Shown here: positions 25,892 through 35,158 of the stretch, one piece after another
Numbering within the stretch: the stretch's first letter is position 1
How the letters are laid out: each line of letters opens with the position of its first letter
Assembly: GCA_039989475.1 (NCBI GenBank)
Contig: JBDXHU010000010.1
Span: forward strand, 186,001 to 250,000
DNA length: 64,000 nt
From: JBDXHU01 sp039989475
GTDB lineage: Bacteria > Pseudomonadota > Gammaproteobacteria > Pseudomonadales > Halieaceae
Reading direction: 5' to 3'
Notes under the pieces: model-generated
What the model saw: the letters and a program-made list of their open reading frames with translations, nothing else
Told to the model about the DNA's origin: nothing
Database searches by the model: none
Position numbers and translations under genes: made by a program

Positions 25892-26801
25892 GCTGGCTCT
25901 CCTCCTGTTGGTTGACCTCGCGGAACACGGTCTCCAGATCCCTGATGCGCGGGCTCAGCTGGTACAGTTCACCGCCGGCGGCGGCTACCGCGCCGGCCAC
26001 CTGGGCGGCGGTGCGATCAACATCAACACCCTCACCCAGTGCTACCTGCAAGCCGCCGTCGCAGGCGATGACGCCAAGCTGCGGCATGGCTTGCTGGACC
26101 TGTTGTATCGACAGATTGGTTTTGAGTAGCAAGGTGCCCGTATTGCGCAGGTCGCCAAGTTTTTTGTCCAGGCCCAATTTGCCGTCCCGCAGGATCAGTG
26201 CGCGGTCACAGATGGCATCCACTTCCTGCATGATGTGGGTGGAGAGAATCACTGTCGCGCTCGCTGCCAGTCCCGTTATCAGGTCGCGCATGTGCTGGGT
26301 CTGGTTGGGGTCGAGACCGTTGGTCGGTTCGTCCAGGATTAATACCCTGGGTGATCCCAGCAGGGCCTGGGCCACGCCCACCCGCTGCTTGTAACCCCGT
26401 GACAGGGTGGCGATGGGCTCCAGCAATTTAGCCTGCAGCTCGGTGTCGCGAATGGTGCCGCGCACGGATTGCCGCAGCGCTTCCCCGCCCAGGCCTTTCA
26501 GCGTGGCGGCATAATCCAGGTAATCGGCGACGCTCATGTCCGGGTAGACCGGCAGGTTCTCCGGCAGGTAGCCGAGCCGTTGTTGCACCTGGCGCGCGTC
26601 CTCTGCCAGGTCGACGCCGTCAATTTCTATACTGCCGGCGGAGGGCTCAAGGTAGCCGCTCAGCATTTTCATGATGGTGGTTTTGCCGGCGCCATTGTGG
26701 CCCAGCAGGCCAACAATCTCTCCCGGGTTAATTTGGAAAGAGACCTTGTCCACTGCCAGGAAATCACCATAGGCGCGCGACAGGTTCTTGACTTCAATCA
26801 T
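25881..26801 (-). CDS. ABC transporter ATP-binding protein (GldA-like)
   Basis: A 306-residue ATPase. It has Walker A GHNGAGKT (residues 34-41), signature LSRGYKQRVG, Walker B VLILDEPTNG and the H-loop STHIM. The C-terminal extension of about 80 residues (DRTAAQVAGAVAAAGGELYQL) is the regulatory tail common in ABC-2 ATPases. GGAG lies eight bases before the ATG. First gene of the operon with the GldF-GldG fusion, DUF4340 and TauD-family genes. Confidence 0.92.
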   Translation of the reverse strand: MIEVKNLSRAYGDFLAVDKVSFQINPGEIVGLLGHNGAGKTTIMKMLSGYLEPSAGSIEIDGVDLAEDARQVQQRLGYLPENLPVYPDMSVADYLDYAATLKGLGGEALRQSVRGTIRDTELQAKLLEPIATLSRGYKQRVGVAQALLGSPRVLILDEPTNGLDPNQTQHMRDLITGLAASATVILSTHIMQEVDAICDRALILRDGKLGLDKKLGDLRNTGTLLLKTNLSIQQVQQAMPQLGVIACDGGLQVALGEGVDVDRTAAQVAGAVAAAGGELYQLSPRIRDLETVFREVNQQEESQHVA

Positions 26802-26906
26802 GCTAAAGACTCCAAAATGAATGCCAGAAATTCGGCCAATATTTTCTAAATTCAGGGAAAAAATTCAAGAGCTTTGGTGACCTTTTTCGATGCGCCAAAA
26901 CCGGGT

Positions 26907-27659
26907 TCAGGAGAAGAACAACAGTTTGATAATAAAACCCACCAGTACCACGTTCAGAACCAGGTTGATAATGCCTTCGCCCTGTTTGATTTGCATATTG
27001 GTCGCTATCCAGCCGCCAATGGAATTGCCGACCGCCAGTGCCGCTCCGACTATCCACAGGATTTCGACCTGGGAGGCGAAGACCAGCAGTGCCGCCAGGG
27101 TATAGGTCATGACGATAAAGACCTTGTGCATATTGGTACGCACCAGGTCGAAACCCATCACCCGGTGCAATACCGGCATGATGATGAAGCCGACGCCGAG
27201 TTGGATAAAGCCGCCGTAGAAGCCAACACCCACCATCAGGATGTGGCCCCACATTAATTGCTTGCGACTGGGCTCAGTCTGAACCTTGTTGGGGTCCTTG
27301 CCCTTGTCCAGGGCCATGATCAGCATCACCCCCAGCATGATGATCGCCAGGGTGCGATTGAACCAGACTCCCTCCAGGCGCGCGCCAATCATGGCTCCGA
27401 TGACGGCGCCGGGCAGGGCGCAGGCGGCCAGGCTCAGGCTCAACTTGAATTCGGAAAAACCGCGGCGGAAGAAGGTGGTAACCGCCGTGATGTTCTGGGC
27501 GAGTATGGCGATGCGATTGCTACCGTTGGCCACCGGCCCCGGCACGCCCATGAACACCATGACTGGCACCGTCAGCAGTGAGCCACCGCCAGCCATGACA
27601 TTGAGAAAGCCGGCGACTACACCGATTACCGAGAGCAGGCCCAGCTGCCAGATTTCCAT
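26907..27659 (-). CDS. TauE/SafE-family permease
   Basis: A 250-residue protein with about eight membrane helices and family motifs such as NVMAGGGSLLTVPVMV near residue 20. TauE/SafE proteins export sulfite, sulfoacetate or related anions. The ATG overlaps the glutathione reductase stop by one base (TGATG), so the two are cotranscribed; a link to sulfur redox is plausible but not shown. A second member of the family lies at 36003-36758. Confidence 0.83.
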   Translation of the reverse strand: MEIWQLGLLSVIGVVAGFLNVMAGGGSLLTVPVMVFMGVPGPVANGSNRIAILAQNITAVTTFFRRGFSEFKLSLSLAACALPGAVIGAMIGARLEGVWFNRTLAIIMLGVMLIMALDKGKDPNKVQTEPSRKQLMWGHILMVGVGFYGGFIQLGVGFIIMPVLHRVMGFDLVRTNMHKVFIVMTYTLAALLVFASQVEILWIVGAALAVGNSIGGWIATNMQIKQGEGIINLVLNVVLVGFIIKLLFFS

Positions 27660-29032
27660 CAGCTTTCAGGCACCCAGGCCTCGCGCATGGTGACGAACTC
27701 CTCCGCGGCGGTGGGATGAATGCCGATGGTGTTATCAAAGGTCGCCTTGGTGGCGCCTGCCTTGAGGGCGATGGCGATACCCTGGATGATCTCGCCCGCA
27801 TCGGGCCCCATCATGTGCACGCCGACGACGCGGTCGCTGGCGACGTCCACGATCAGCTTCATGAAGGTTTTCTCGTCGCGTCCGCTGATGGTGTGCTTCA
27901 TCGGTCTGAAGGTGGATTTATAGAGTTGGATGTCACCGAATTCAGCCCTTGCGGCTTCCTCGGTGAAGCCCACGGTGCCGATATTGGGCTGGCAGAATAC
28001 GGCCGAGGCAATGAAATCGTATTCCACCTCTTTCTGTTCCGGGCCGTATTGCTTGCGGGCGAAGGACATACCCTCGGCCAGCGCCACCGGTGTCAGCTCC
28101 ATGCCGCCGATAATGTCGCCAACTGCGAAAATACTGGGTTCGGCGCTGCGAAAATCGCCGTCTACCTTGATGTACCCCCTGGCATCCAGCTCGACGCCAA
28201 CGTTTTCCAGGCCCAGTCCCTCGGTGTGGGGCTCGCGGCCAATCGCATACAGCACCTGGTCTACTTCAATCTCAGTGCGGTCAGAGAGTTTGCACAGCAG
28301 GCCCGTGGCAGTGCGCTCGGTAGATTCAATAGTGGTGTTAAAGCGCAGGTCGATGCCACTTTTCGATATCTCCAGCGCCGCGTGTTCACGAATGTCCTCA
28401 TCGAAACCACGCAGGAACAAGGGGCCTCGATAGAGTTGGGTGACCTCGGCGCCGAGACCGTTAAAGATGCCGGCAAACTCTACCGCGATATAACCGCCGC
28501 CAACAATGAGGATGCGTCCCGGGAACTCGCCCAGGTCGAATATTTCGTTGGAGGTCAGGCCCAGCTCGGCACCCGGGCTGCTATCGCGCCGCGGCCAGCC
28601 ACCGGTGGAGACCAGGATTTTTTCGGCGCTGTAGTGCTGGCCATTGACCGCTACGGTGTGTGCGTCGACTATAGCGGCGCGACCGTTGATGACATCGGCA
28701 TTAACCCCGGCCAGCAGATTGTCGTAGATGGCGTTGAGGCGACTGATCTCCTGCTTCTTGTTGTCGCGCAGGGTGGCCCAGCGGAACGCCGGAATCTCGC
28801 TGTTCCAGCCAAACTCCCGGGCATCCTCGAAGCTGTGGCTGAACTCAGAGGCATAGACGTACAGTTTCTTGGGCACGCAGCCGACGTTGACGCAGGTGCC
28901 GCCCATGTAACGGTCTTCTGCCACCGCTACCCTGGCACCGAAGCTGGCCGCCATACGGGCGGCGCGGACGCCGCCAGAACCGGCACCGATAACGAACAGC
29001 TCGTAGTCCATTTTGGGGTCTTTTTCAGTCAC
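27659..29032 (-). CDS. gor: Glutathione-disulfide reductase
   Basis: A 457-residue flavoprotein disulfide reductase. It shows the FAD motif IGAGSGGVRAARMAA, the redox-active pair in GGTCVNVGCVPKKL (about residues 49-62), the NADPH motif VGGGYIAVEFAGI and the C-terminal catalytic His-Glu in GIHPTAAEEFV. It reduces glutathione disulfide with NADPH. The GTG at 29032 has an excellent GGAGG Shine-Dalgarno sequence eight bases upstream; the ATG 21 bases further in has none, so the GTG is preferred. Confidence 0.92.
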   Translation of the reverse strand: MTEKDPKMDYELFVIGAGSGGVRAARMAASFGARVAVAEDRYMGGTCVNVGCVPKKLYVYASEFSHSFEDAREFGWNSEIPAFRWATLRDNKKQEISRLNAIYDNLLAGVNADVINGRAAIVDAHTVAVNGQHYSAEKILVSTGGWPRRDSSPGAELGLTSNEIFDLGEFPGRILIVGGGYIAVEFAGIFNGLGAEVTQLYRGPLFLRGFDEDIREHAALEISKSGIDLRFNTTIESTERTATGLLCKLSDRTEIEVDQVLYAIGREPHTEGLGLENVGVELDARGYIKVDGDFRSAEPSIFAVGDIIGGMELTPVALAEGMSFARKQYGPEQKEVEYDFIASAVFCQPNIGTVGFTEEAARAEFGDIQLYKSTFRPMKHTISGRDEKTFMKLIVDVASDRVVGVHMMGPDAGEIIQGIAIALKAGATKATFDNTIGIHPTAAEEFVTMREAWVPES

Positions 29033-29124
29033 GCTGGTATCCTCCGTCGGGGCGCCATTCTAGCAATCGTGCCCCAGTCGGACACCCCTTGGTTTTATCA
29101 GTTCCATTCCCCCATACTCTGGCC

Positions 29125-30588
29125 ATGACCGAGATGTTTAATCCCGCCCTTGATGAGGCCCTGCCGCCGATTGATCGACAGCTGTTGATTGCAGGCCTGC
29201 AGGCGGTTTTGCCTGACCAGGCGCTGCTGCTACAGGCCGAGCAATTGCGCCCCTTTGAGTGCGACGGCCTGCCCACGGCACGGGCTTTACCCCTGCTCAC
29301 GGTGCTGCCGGACACGATCGAGCAGGTGCAGGCGGTGTTGCGGGTTTGTCGGGATTTGCAGGTGCCGGTTGTCACCCGGGGCGCCGGTACCGGCCTGTCC
29401 TGTGGTGCCACGCCCTGTGAGAGCGGGGTATTGCTGGTTCTGAGTCGAATGGATGCGGTGCTTGAGCTTGACCCTGTGGCTCGCGTTGCCCGGGTCGAGC
29501 CGGGCGTGCGCAACCTGGCGATCTCCGAGGTGGCGGCCGAACACGGCCTGTATTACGCACCCGATCCGTCTTCGCAGTTGGCCTGCTCCATCGGTGGCAA
29601 TATTGCCGAGAATGCCGGCGGTGTGCACTGCCTCAAGTATGGGCTGACGGTGAACAATGTGCTGGCGGTGCGGCTTGTCACCATGCGTGGTGAGTTGCTG
29701 GAAATTGCCATTGATGATGTTGGCCCCGATTTGCTGGCAGCCTGCATTGGCTCCGAGGGTTTGTTCGGGGTGGTAGTGGAAATTACCGTGAAGTTGCTGC
29801 CATTGCCGCCGCGAGTGGAAACCTTGTTGGTGGCTTTTGACAGCATTGCCGATTGCAGCCGTGCGGTTGCGGCGACCATAGCTGCGGGGATTATTCCCGC
29901 TGGTATGGAGATGATGGACCAGATGTCGCTGCGGGCGGCAGAAGACTTTGCCCAGGCGGGCTACCCGCGCGATGCCACGGCGATGTTGCTGGTGGAGCTG
30001 GACGGTCATGGCACCGAGGTGGATGCAGACACGGCGCGGCTCAAGCAGGTGATGCTTGAGGCCGGGGCCAGTGAACTCAAGCAGGCGCGGGATGCGGCGG
30101 AACGCGAACTGTTCTGGAAGGGCCGCAAAAGTGCCTTTCCCGCCGTCGCGAAACTGCAACCCGACTATTACTGTATGGATGGCACCATCCCCCGCGCGGC
30201 CATTGGCGAGGTCTTGCAGTTCATTGCCGAACGCTCGGCCCACTACCAGATGCAGGTGGCGAACGTATTCCATGCCGGCGACGGCAACCTGCACCCCTTG
30301 ATCCTGTTCGATGCAGCGGCGCCAGGTGCACTGGCCGTGGCCGAGCAACTGGGGGCGGAGATCCTGGAGAAGTGCCTGGCAGCCGGCGGCACCATCACCG
30401 GCGAGCACGGCGTCGGTCGCGAGAAGATCAACCAGATGGCGGTGCAATTCAGTGATGCCGAACTGGATCAGTTCCGGCGGCTTAAACAGGCTTTCGATCC
30501 AGACGGTTTGCTCAATCCCGGCAAGACCATTCCCACCCTCAAGCGTTGCCAGGAATATCGATCAATTCGCGGGGCAGACCGTGACTGA
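29125..30588 (+). CDS. glcD: Glycolate oxidase FAD-binding subunit GlcD
   Basis: A 487-residue FAD-linked oxidase. It has a PCMH-type FAD domain (VVTRGAGTGLSCG, SSQLACSIGGNIAENAGG, near residues 80-170) and a C-terminal FAD-oxidase domain with NVFHAGDGNLHPLI and GEHGVGREK. As the large subunit of GlcDEF it oxidises glycolate to glyoxylate at the membrane. A TTG at 29089 is in frame, but the ATG at 29125 fits the family. It overlaps glcE by eight bases. The gor gene is divergent. Confidence 0.92.
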   Translation: MTEMFNPALDEALPPIDRQLLIAGLQAVLPDQALLLQAEQLRPFECDGLPTARALPLLTVLPDTIEQVQAVLRVCRDLQVPVVTRGAGTGLSCGATPCESGVLLVLSRMDAVLELDPVARVARVEPGVRNLAISEVAAEHGLYYAPDPSSQLACSIGGNIAENAGGVHCLKYGLTVNNVLAVRLVTMRGELLEIAIDDVGPDLLAACIGSEGLFGVVVEITVKLLPLPPRVETLLVAFDSIADCSRAVAATIAAGIIPAGMEMMDQMSLRAAEDFAQAGYPRDATAMLLVELDGHGTEVDADTARLKQVMLEAGASELKQARDAAERELFWKGRKSAFPAVAKLQPDYYCMDGTIPRAAIGEVLQFIAERSAHYQMQVANVFHAGDGNLHPLILFDAAAPGALAVAEQLGAEILEKCLAAGGTITGEHGVGREKINQMAVQFSDAELDQFRRLKQAFDPDGLLNPGKTIPTLKRCQEYRSIRGADRD

Positions 30589-31540
30589 TCTCAGCGCACA
30601 ACTGCAGGAGCAGGTTCGCGAAGCACGCGCGGCCGGTCGCAGCCTGGCGATTTGCACGAACCGCAGCAAGCCCTGGGTGGCGCTGGCGAGCAAGACGGAT
30701 GTCTTGTCCCTGGCCGGGCACCGGGGTGTGATCAGCTACGACCCCACCGAGCTGGTGATCACCGTGCGTGCCGGCACCAGCCTGGCTGAAATAGATGCCA
30801 TGCTTGCTGAGCAGGGCCAGATGCTGGCCATGGAAGCGCCGGACTTCAATGGCAAATCCAGCATCGGTGGAGCGGTGGCGCTGGGATGGGCGGGATCGCG
30901 CAGTACTTTCGCCGGCGGTGTGCGTGATGCGGTGCTGGGTTTACGCATGATTAACGGCCTCGGCGAAGACTTGCAGTTCGGTGGGCGAGTCATGAAGAAC
31001 GTGGCGGGTTTCGATGTGTCGCGCTTAATGGTTGGCTCCAGCGGCAGGCTCGGTGGCATTCTGGAATTGTCCCTGAAGGTGATTCCCAGGCCGGAGCAGG
31101 AAATAACCCTGCAGTGGTCTTACCCGCACCTGGCCGAGACGCAGGTCGCGACCGCGAGCTGGACCGCCCTGGGCTACCCGCTATCCGGCGCCAGCTTTTA
31201 TGACGGCTTATTGAAGGCACGCTTCTCTGGTTCCGCCGCAATGCTTGCTGAGGTGACTGCCAGGCTGGGTGGCGAGTCCGTCGATAACGACTACTGGCGC
31301 CAATTGCAGCGCCTGGAGCTGCCGCTGTTTCATCACGGTTGGGGCGACGACAAACTGTTCGACTGCAATGGCGAGGTTTGTTGGACGGCACACAACCGTT
31401 GCCGCGGGGCCGGCCCGGTGGTCGGCCTGGCTGAGGGTCCGCAAGCTGAGGCTGGTGCCAGTGCTGTGGCGGGCTTACAGGCACGGGTTGCCGCTGCATT
31501 TGACCCGGCGGCGGTATTCCAGTCGCCCAGGGCCGCCTGA
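30581..31540 (+). CDS. glcE: Glycolate oxidase FAD-binding subunit GlcE
   Basis: A 319-residue protein with one FAD-binding domain: VITVRAGTSLAEIDAML, then GKSSIGGAVALGWAGS and GGRVMKNVAGFDVSRLMVGS. This layout, shorter than GlcD and with no oxidase C-domain, is GlcE. The frame is open from 30311, but the GTG at 30581 is the natural start, overlapping the end of glcD by eight bases. It is the second gene of glcDEF. Confidence 0.9.
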   Translation: MTDLSAQLQEQVREARAAGRSLAICTNRSKPWVALASKTDVLSLAGHRGVISYDPTELVITVRAGTSLAEIDAMLAEQGQMLAMEAPDFNGKSSIGGAVALGWAGSRSTFAGGVRDAVLGLRMINGLGEDLQFGGRVMKNVAGFDVSRLMVGSSGRLGGILELSLKVIPRPEQEITLQWSYPHLAETQVATASWTALGYPLSGASFYDGLLKARFSGSAAMLAEVTARLGGESVDNDYWRQLQRLELPLFHHGWGDDKLFDCNGEVCWTAHNRCRGAGPVVGLAEGPQAEAGASAVAGLQARVAAAFDPAAVFQSPRAA

Positions 31541-32769
31541 TGCAGACCTTCTTTCCGGCGCAACTGTCAGCCTCGGCCGCGGGCCGCGAGGCAGAAGATA
31601 TTCTGCGTGCCTGTGTGCACTGTGGATTGTGCAATGCGACCTGCCCCAGCTATTTGCTGGAGCGCAACGAACTGGACGGTCCCCGTGGTCGCATTTACCT
31701 GATCAAGCAGATGTTGGAGGGTCATGAGACCTCGGCCCTGACCCTGCACCACCTGGATCGCTGCCTCAGCTGCCAGTCCTGCGAAACCACCTGCCCTTCA
31801 GGGGTGCAATACCATCGTCTGCTGGATATCGGCAAGGCCGAGGTCGAGCGGCGGCTGCCGCGGCCGCTGCCGGCACGACTATTTCGGGCCCTGCTGCGGG
31901 CGGTGATGTCACGGCGCCAGCTTACTGTTCCCCTAATGGCTATGGGACGCCTGTTTCGACCTTTGCTGCCGGCAATGTTGCGTGAGCATATACCGCTGCT
32001 GCGGCCAGTGATCAGCAATCCCGGGCGAAGCTATTCGCGACAGGTGATCCTGGTGCAGGGCTGTGTGCAGCCGGCCATGTCGCCCACTACCAATCAGGCG
32101 GCAAGTCGGGTCCTCGATGCGCTCGGTATCAGTACTGTCAGTGTTGGCGCAGAAACCTGTTGTGGCGCCCTGGCCTATCACGGCAGCGGCCGCGAGCAGG
32201 GGCTGGCCCAGGCGCGTCGCAATATCGATGCCTGGTGGCCGCAGATCGAGGCCGGTGTCGAGGCCATTGTGATGACAGCCAGTGGTTGCAGTAATTTTGT
32301 GCAGGACTATGCGGCACTGCTTGCGGACGAGCCCAAGTATGCCGGCAAGGCCAGGCGGGTCAGCGCTTTGTTAAAAGACATCGCCGAGTTGCTGGTCGAG
32401 GAGGACCTGGAACAGCTTGTGCTCAATAGCGATACTCGCATCAGCTGGCACTGCCCCTGTACGGCCCAACACGGTCAGAAGCTGGACCAGGCGACACGCT
32501 CGGTATTGCAGCGCCTGGGCTTTGAGTTGCCGATTGTGCGCGACGCCCATCTTTGCTGCGGCTCCGCCGGCAGTTACTCCCTGCTGCAGCCGTCGCTGGC
32601 AGGCGCCTTGCGCGAACGCAAGCTGGAAGCCCTGGAGGCCAGTGACCCGGAGCAGATTGTCACAGCCAATATCGGTTGCCAGTCACACCTGGCTGCCGCT
32701 ACTGACAGGCCAGTGGTTCACTGGATCGAACTGGTGGCACGCTCACTCGAGACTACAATAGAAGAGTGA
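31540..32769 (+). CDS. glcF: Glycolate oxidase iron-sulfur subunit GlcF
   Basis: A 409-residue protein with two N-terminal 4Fe-4S motifs (CVHCGLCNATCP and CLSCQSCETTCPSGV, about residues 25-90) and two CCG-type domains. These show as CCGALAYHGSG, CSNFVQDY, CCGSAGSY and CQSHL. It passes electrons from GlcD/GlcE to the quinone pool. It starts at TGATG overlapping the glcE stop. Confidence 0.92.
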   Translation: MQTFFPAQLSASAAGREAEDILRACVHCGLCNATCPSYLLERNELDGPRGRIYLIKQMLEGHETSALTLHHLDRCLSCQSCETTCPSGVQYHRLLDIGKAEVERRLPRPLPARLFRALLRAVMSRRQLTVPLMAMGRLFRPLLPAMLREHIPLLRPVISNPGRSYSRQVILVQGCVQPAMSPTTNQAASRVLDALGISTVSVGAETCCGALAYHGSGREQGLAQARRNIDAWWPQIEAGVEAIVMTASGCSNFVQDYAALLADEPKYAGKARRVSALLKDIAELLVEEDLEQLVLNSDTRISWHCPCTAQHGQKLDQATRSVLQRLGFELPIVRDAHLCCGSAGSYSLLQPSLAGALRERKLEALEASDPEQIVTANIGCQSHLAAATDRPVVHWIELVARSLETTIEE

Positions 32770-32796
32770 GAGCGTAGCAAGGAATGAGGACAGACT

Positions 32797-33231
32797 ATGT
32801 TTGAAGATGAGCACCCGGCGCGCCGCGCCGCTTTGTTGTCGCGTGAATACGTGCAAACCCAGAACCGGCAAGGCTGGCTCGACCTCTACGCTGAGGATGC
32901 CATTATCGAGGACCCCATCGGTGTGTCGATGATCGACCCGGCGGGTGAGGGCCATCGTGGCGCCGCCGCGCGCGAGGCGTTCTGGGATAACTTTATCGCC
33001 CCGTCCCATATCTCCATCGAGATTCATCACAGTTATGCCGCCGGCAATGAGGTGGCAAATCGCATCACCATCACTACCGAAATTCCCGCTGGCGAGGGCA
33101 AGAAACTGGTACAACTGGTCACCGGTATATTTACCTACCATGTCAACGAGGAAGGTAAGCTGCTGTCCCTGCGCGGTTACTGGGAAACTGACGACCCGGC
33201 TAATTCTTTAACTGAAGTGGAGATCGCCTGA
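32797..33231 (+). CDS. SnoaL/NTF2-like protein
   Basis: A 144-residue alpha+beta barrel protein. The pattern WLDLYAEDAIIEDPIGVSM near the start and FTYHVNEEGKLLSLRGYW near the end is typical of the nuclear transport factor 2/ketosteroid isomerase-like fold. Proteins of this fold act as small isomerases, hydratases or binding proteins, so no reaction can be assigned. It starts 27 bases after glcF and is coupled by TGATG to the methyltransferase gene, so all five genes may be cotranscribed. Confidence 0.75.
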   Translation: MFEDEHPARRAALLSREYVQTQNRQGWLDLYAEDAIIEDPIGVSMIDPAGEGHRGAAAREAFWDNFIAPSHISIEIHHSYAAGNEVANRITITTEIPAGEGKKLVQLVTGIFTYHVNEEGKLLSLRGYWETDDPANSLTEVEIA

Positions 33232-34082
33232 TGCAGAACGCAGAGCAAATTGATTACTGGAACGGCGAGGCGGGTGAGCGCTGGGCCAAACAAGACGACA
33301 TGATGGCGCGGATACTTGAGCCCATCGCCCAGACCTTGCTGGCGCACACCGAGCTGGATGGATGTGAGGCTGCACTGGATATTGGTTGTGGCGGTGGCAG
33401 CCAGAGCGCACTGCTGGGGTTAAAGCTGGGCAGTGAGGCCACGGTAACCGGCGTCGATATTTCTGCACCGCTATTGGCAGTGGCGCGGGATCGAGCGAAT
33501 TCTGCGCCAGAGGCCAGTGCCCGGCTGGAGTTTTTACAGGCAGATGCCTCCGGACATGCCTTTGCAGCGGATAGCTTTGACCTGGTGTTTTCCCGTTTCG
33601 GGGTTATGTTCTTCGATGATCCGGTCGCCGCCTTCAGCAATATTCGCAGCGGATTGCGGCCATCGGCCAGGGTTCTGTTCAGCTGCTGGCAATCGCTGCA
33701 GCAAAACGCCTGGTTGTGGGAGCCATTGCAGGCGGCACTGCAAATTCTGCCGGCACCGGAAGCGCCGCCGCCGGACGCCCCCGGCCCTTTTGCCTTCGCC
33801 GACCCGGAGCGGGTGCAGTCCATATTGACCGAGGCGGGCTTCGCCGAGGTGGTCGCGACCGCCAGCACGGTAAGCCTGTGCTTCGACGGCGCTTCCACCC
33901 TGCGAGACAATGCCCGCGACCTGATCCAGATCGGTCCGATCAATACTTTGTTGGAGGGTCAGGACGCCGCTGTGCGCGAGGAAGTGACTGACAGGGTGGC
34001 CGAGGCACTGACACCTTACTTCAAAGAGGGCGCGCTGCACCTGCCCGGTGCAATCTGGATGGTGACCGCTGTCGCTGCCTGA
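33231..34082 (+). CDS. Class I SAM-dependent methyltransferase
   Basis: A 283-residue protein with a methyltransferase-11-type Rossmann domain. Motif I is ALDIGCGGGSQSALLGL (about residue 45), followed by VTGVDISAPLLAVA and the post-motif FDLVFSRFGVMFFDDP. It transfers a methyl group from S-adenosylmethionine to an unidentified substrate. The start overlaps the SnoaL-like gene stop. A short perfect hairpin follows the stop, between this and the convergent lyase gene. Confidence 0.8.
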   Translation: MQNAEQIDYWNGEAGERWAKQDDMMARILEPIAQTLLAHTELDGCEAALDIGCGGGSQSALLGLKLGSEATVTGVDISAPLLAVARDRANSAPEASARLEFLQADASGHAFAADSFDLVFSRFGVMFFDDPVAAFSNIRSGLRPSARVLFSCWQSLQQNAWLWEPLQAALQILPAPEAPPPDAPGPFAFADPERVQSILTEAGFAEVVATASTVSLCFDGASTLRDNARDLIQIGPINTLLEGQDAAVREEVTDRVAEALTPYFKEGALHLPGAIWMVTAVAA

Positions 34083-34085
34083 CTC

Positions 34086-34099
34086 GCGGCCTGGGCCGC
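34086..34099. terminator. Short GC hairpin between convergent genes
   Basis: GCGGCC-TG-GGCCGC, a perfect six-base stem between the methyltransferase stop and the cuyA-like stop. There is no T-run, so if it terminates transcription it would be weak or Rho-assisted. Confidence 0.35.
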
Positions 34100-35094
34100 T
34101 ATAACAGCTCGTTCAGGTAGCCAAACAGCCCCATGCTGCCCCCGGTGTGAATGAACACAATGTTCTCGCCGGGTTTGAAGTGGCCGTTGCGTATCAGGGC
34201 TATCATGCCCGCCAGGCCCTTGCCGCTGTAGACAGGGTCGAACAGTATGCCCTCCAGTCGTGCCAGCATTAGCAGGGCTTCGCGCATGCCCTCGGTGGGG
34301 ATTCCGTAGCCATCGCCAATATAGTCGCAGTTGGCCACCACGTCCTCGCGCTGTACACAGCCAGCTGCGCCGATGAAATCGGCGGTTTCAGCGGCCAGGT
34401 CAAACACCTTTTGCTCCTGTTCCGCCTGCGGCACATTAACGCCAATGCCCAGTACCGGGATGCCGGAGTGGGTCGCCCGCAGGCCGGTAACCAATCCGGC
34501 CTGGGTGCCGGCACTGCCGGTGGCGTGGACAATATGGTCTATGTGCAACTGTTGTTCGTTGGCCTGGTGCAGCAGCTCAAGCGCACAATTGACATAGCCC
34601 AGCGCGCCAACCGGGTTGGAGCCGCCCCCCGGGATGACGTAGGGAACGCGCCCCTGGTCGCGCAGCTGCAGGGCTTTCTCCTCCATGGCGGCATTCATGT
34701 CTGCTCCCCTGGGGTGGTGATGAATGCAGGCGTTGAACATGTGGTCCAACAAAACGTTGCCCGAGTTCAGGTAGTCCTCGCTGGGGTCAATAATCCGGTT
34801 TTCAAACAGGACTTCACAGCGCATACCGAGGCGGGTGGCCGCGGCGGCGGTCTGGCGGGCGTGGTTGGATTGCACCGCGCCCTGGGTGATGATGGTATCC
34901 GCGCCCTGTTCGCGGGCATCGGCCATCAGGAACTCCAGTTTGCGAGTTTTGTTGCCGCCACCGGCAAGACCGGTACAGTCGTCGCGCTTTACGTAGATAT
35001 TGGGGCCGCCCAGCTCCAGGCTCAGCCGAGGCAGGTATTCCAGGGGCGTTGGCAGATGCGCCAGTGACAGGCGTGGGAAGCGAGCGAGATGCAT
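34099..35094 (-). CDS. cuyA: PLP-dependent L-cysteate sulfo-lyase/D-cysteine desulfhydrase
   Basis: A 331-residue fold-II PLP enzyme. The PLP Lys49 is in GGGNKTRKLEF, and the QSNHARQTAAAA, PGGGSNPVGALGYVNCA and HATGSAGTQAGLVTG motifs follow. The whole is close to the DcyD/ACC-deaminase group, and the N-terminus MHLARFPRLSLAHLPTPLE matches what I recall of CuyA, which splits L-cysteate into pyruvate, ammonia and sulfite. D-cysteine desulfhydrase is the main alternative. Together with the neighbouring racemase and TauE-type permease it could form a cysteate-degrading unit. The gene symbol is tentative. Confidence 0.78.
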   Translation of the reverse strand: MHLARFPRLSLAHLPTPLEYLPRLSLELGGPNIYVKRDDCTGLAGGGNKTRKLEFLMADAREQGADTIITQGAVQSNHARQTAAAATRLGMRCEVLFENRIIDPSEDYLNSGNVLLDHMFNACIHHHPRGADMNAAMEEKALQLRDQGRVPYVIPGGGSNPVGALGYVNCALELLHQANEQQLHIDHIVHATGSAGTQAGLVTGLRATHSGIPVLGIGVNVPQAEQEQKVFDLAAETADFIGAAGCVQREDVVANCDYIGDGYGIPTEGMREALLMLARLEGILFDPVYSGKGLAGMIALIRNGHFKPGENIVFIHTGGSMGLFGYLNELL

Positions 35095-35158
35095 GGCTTA
35101 TTCCTCAGTTTGCAGATTATTCGTTGTTATTTTTATTTATTGTTTTATCGGTGCTTGT

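Noticed and set aside
26802..26906. Possible minus-strand promoter (TTGAAT and AAAATA) for the Gld-type ABC operon
   Set aside because: The -10 match is poor and AT-rich sequence makes chance hits likely, so it is not listed as a feature.
27716..29128. 470-codon open frame antisense to the glutathione reductase gene
   Set aside because: It mirrors gor, whose motifs and GGAGG start are clear. The long antisense frame is a result of GC-rich codon use and its protein has no recognisable motif.
29287..30447. 386-codon open frame antisense to glcD
   Set aside because: glcD has clear FAD-domain motifs and operon context; the antisense product is low-complexity in His, Arg and Gln, typical of shadow frames.
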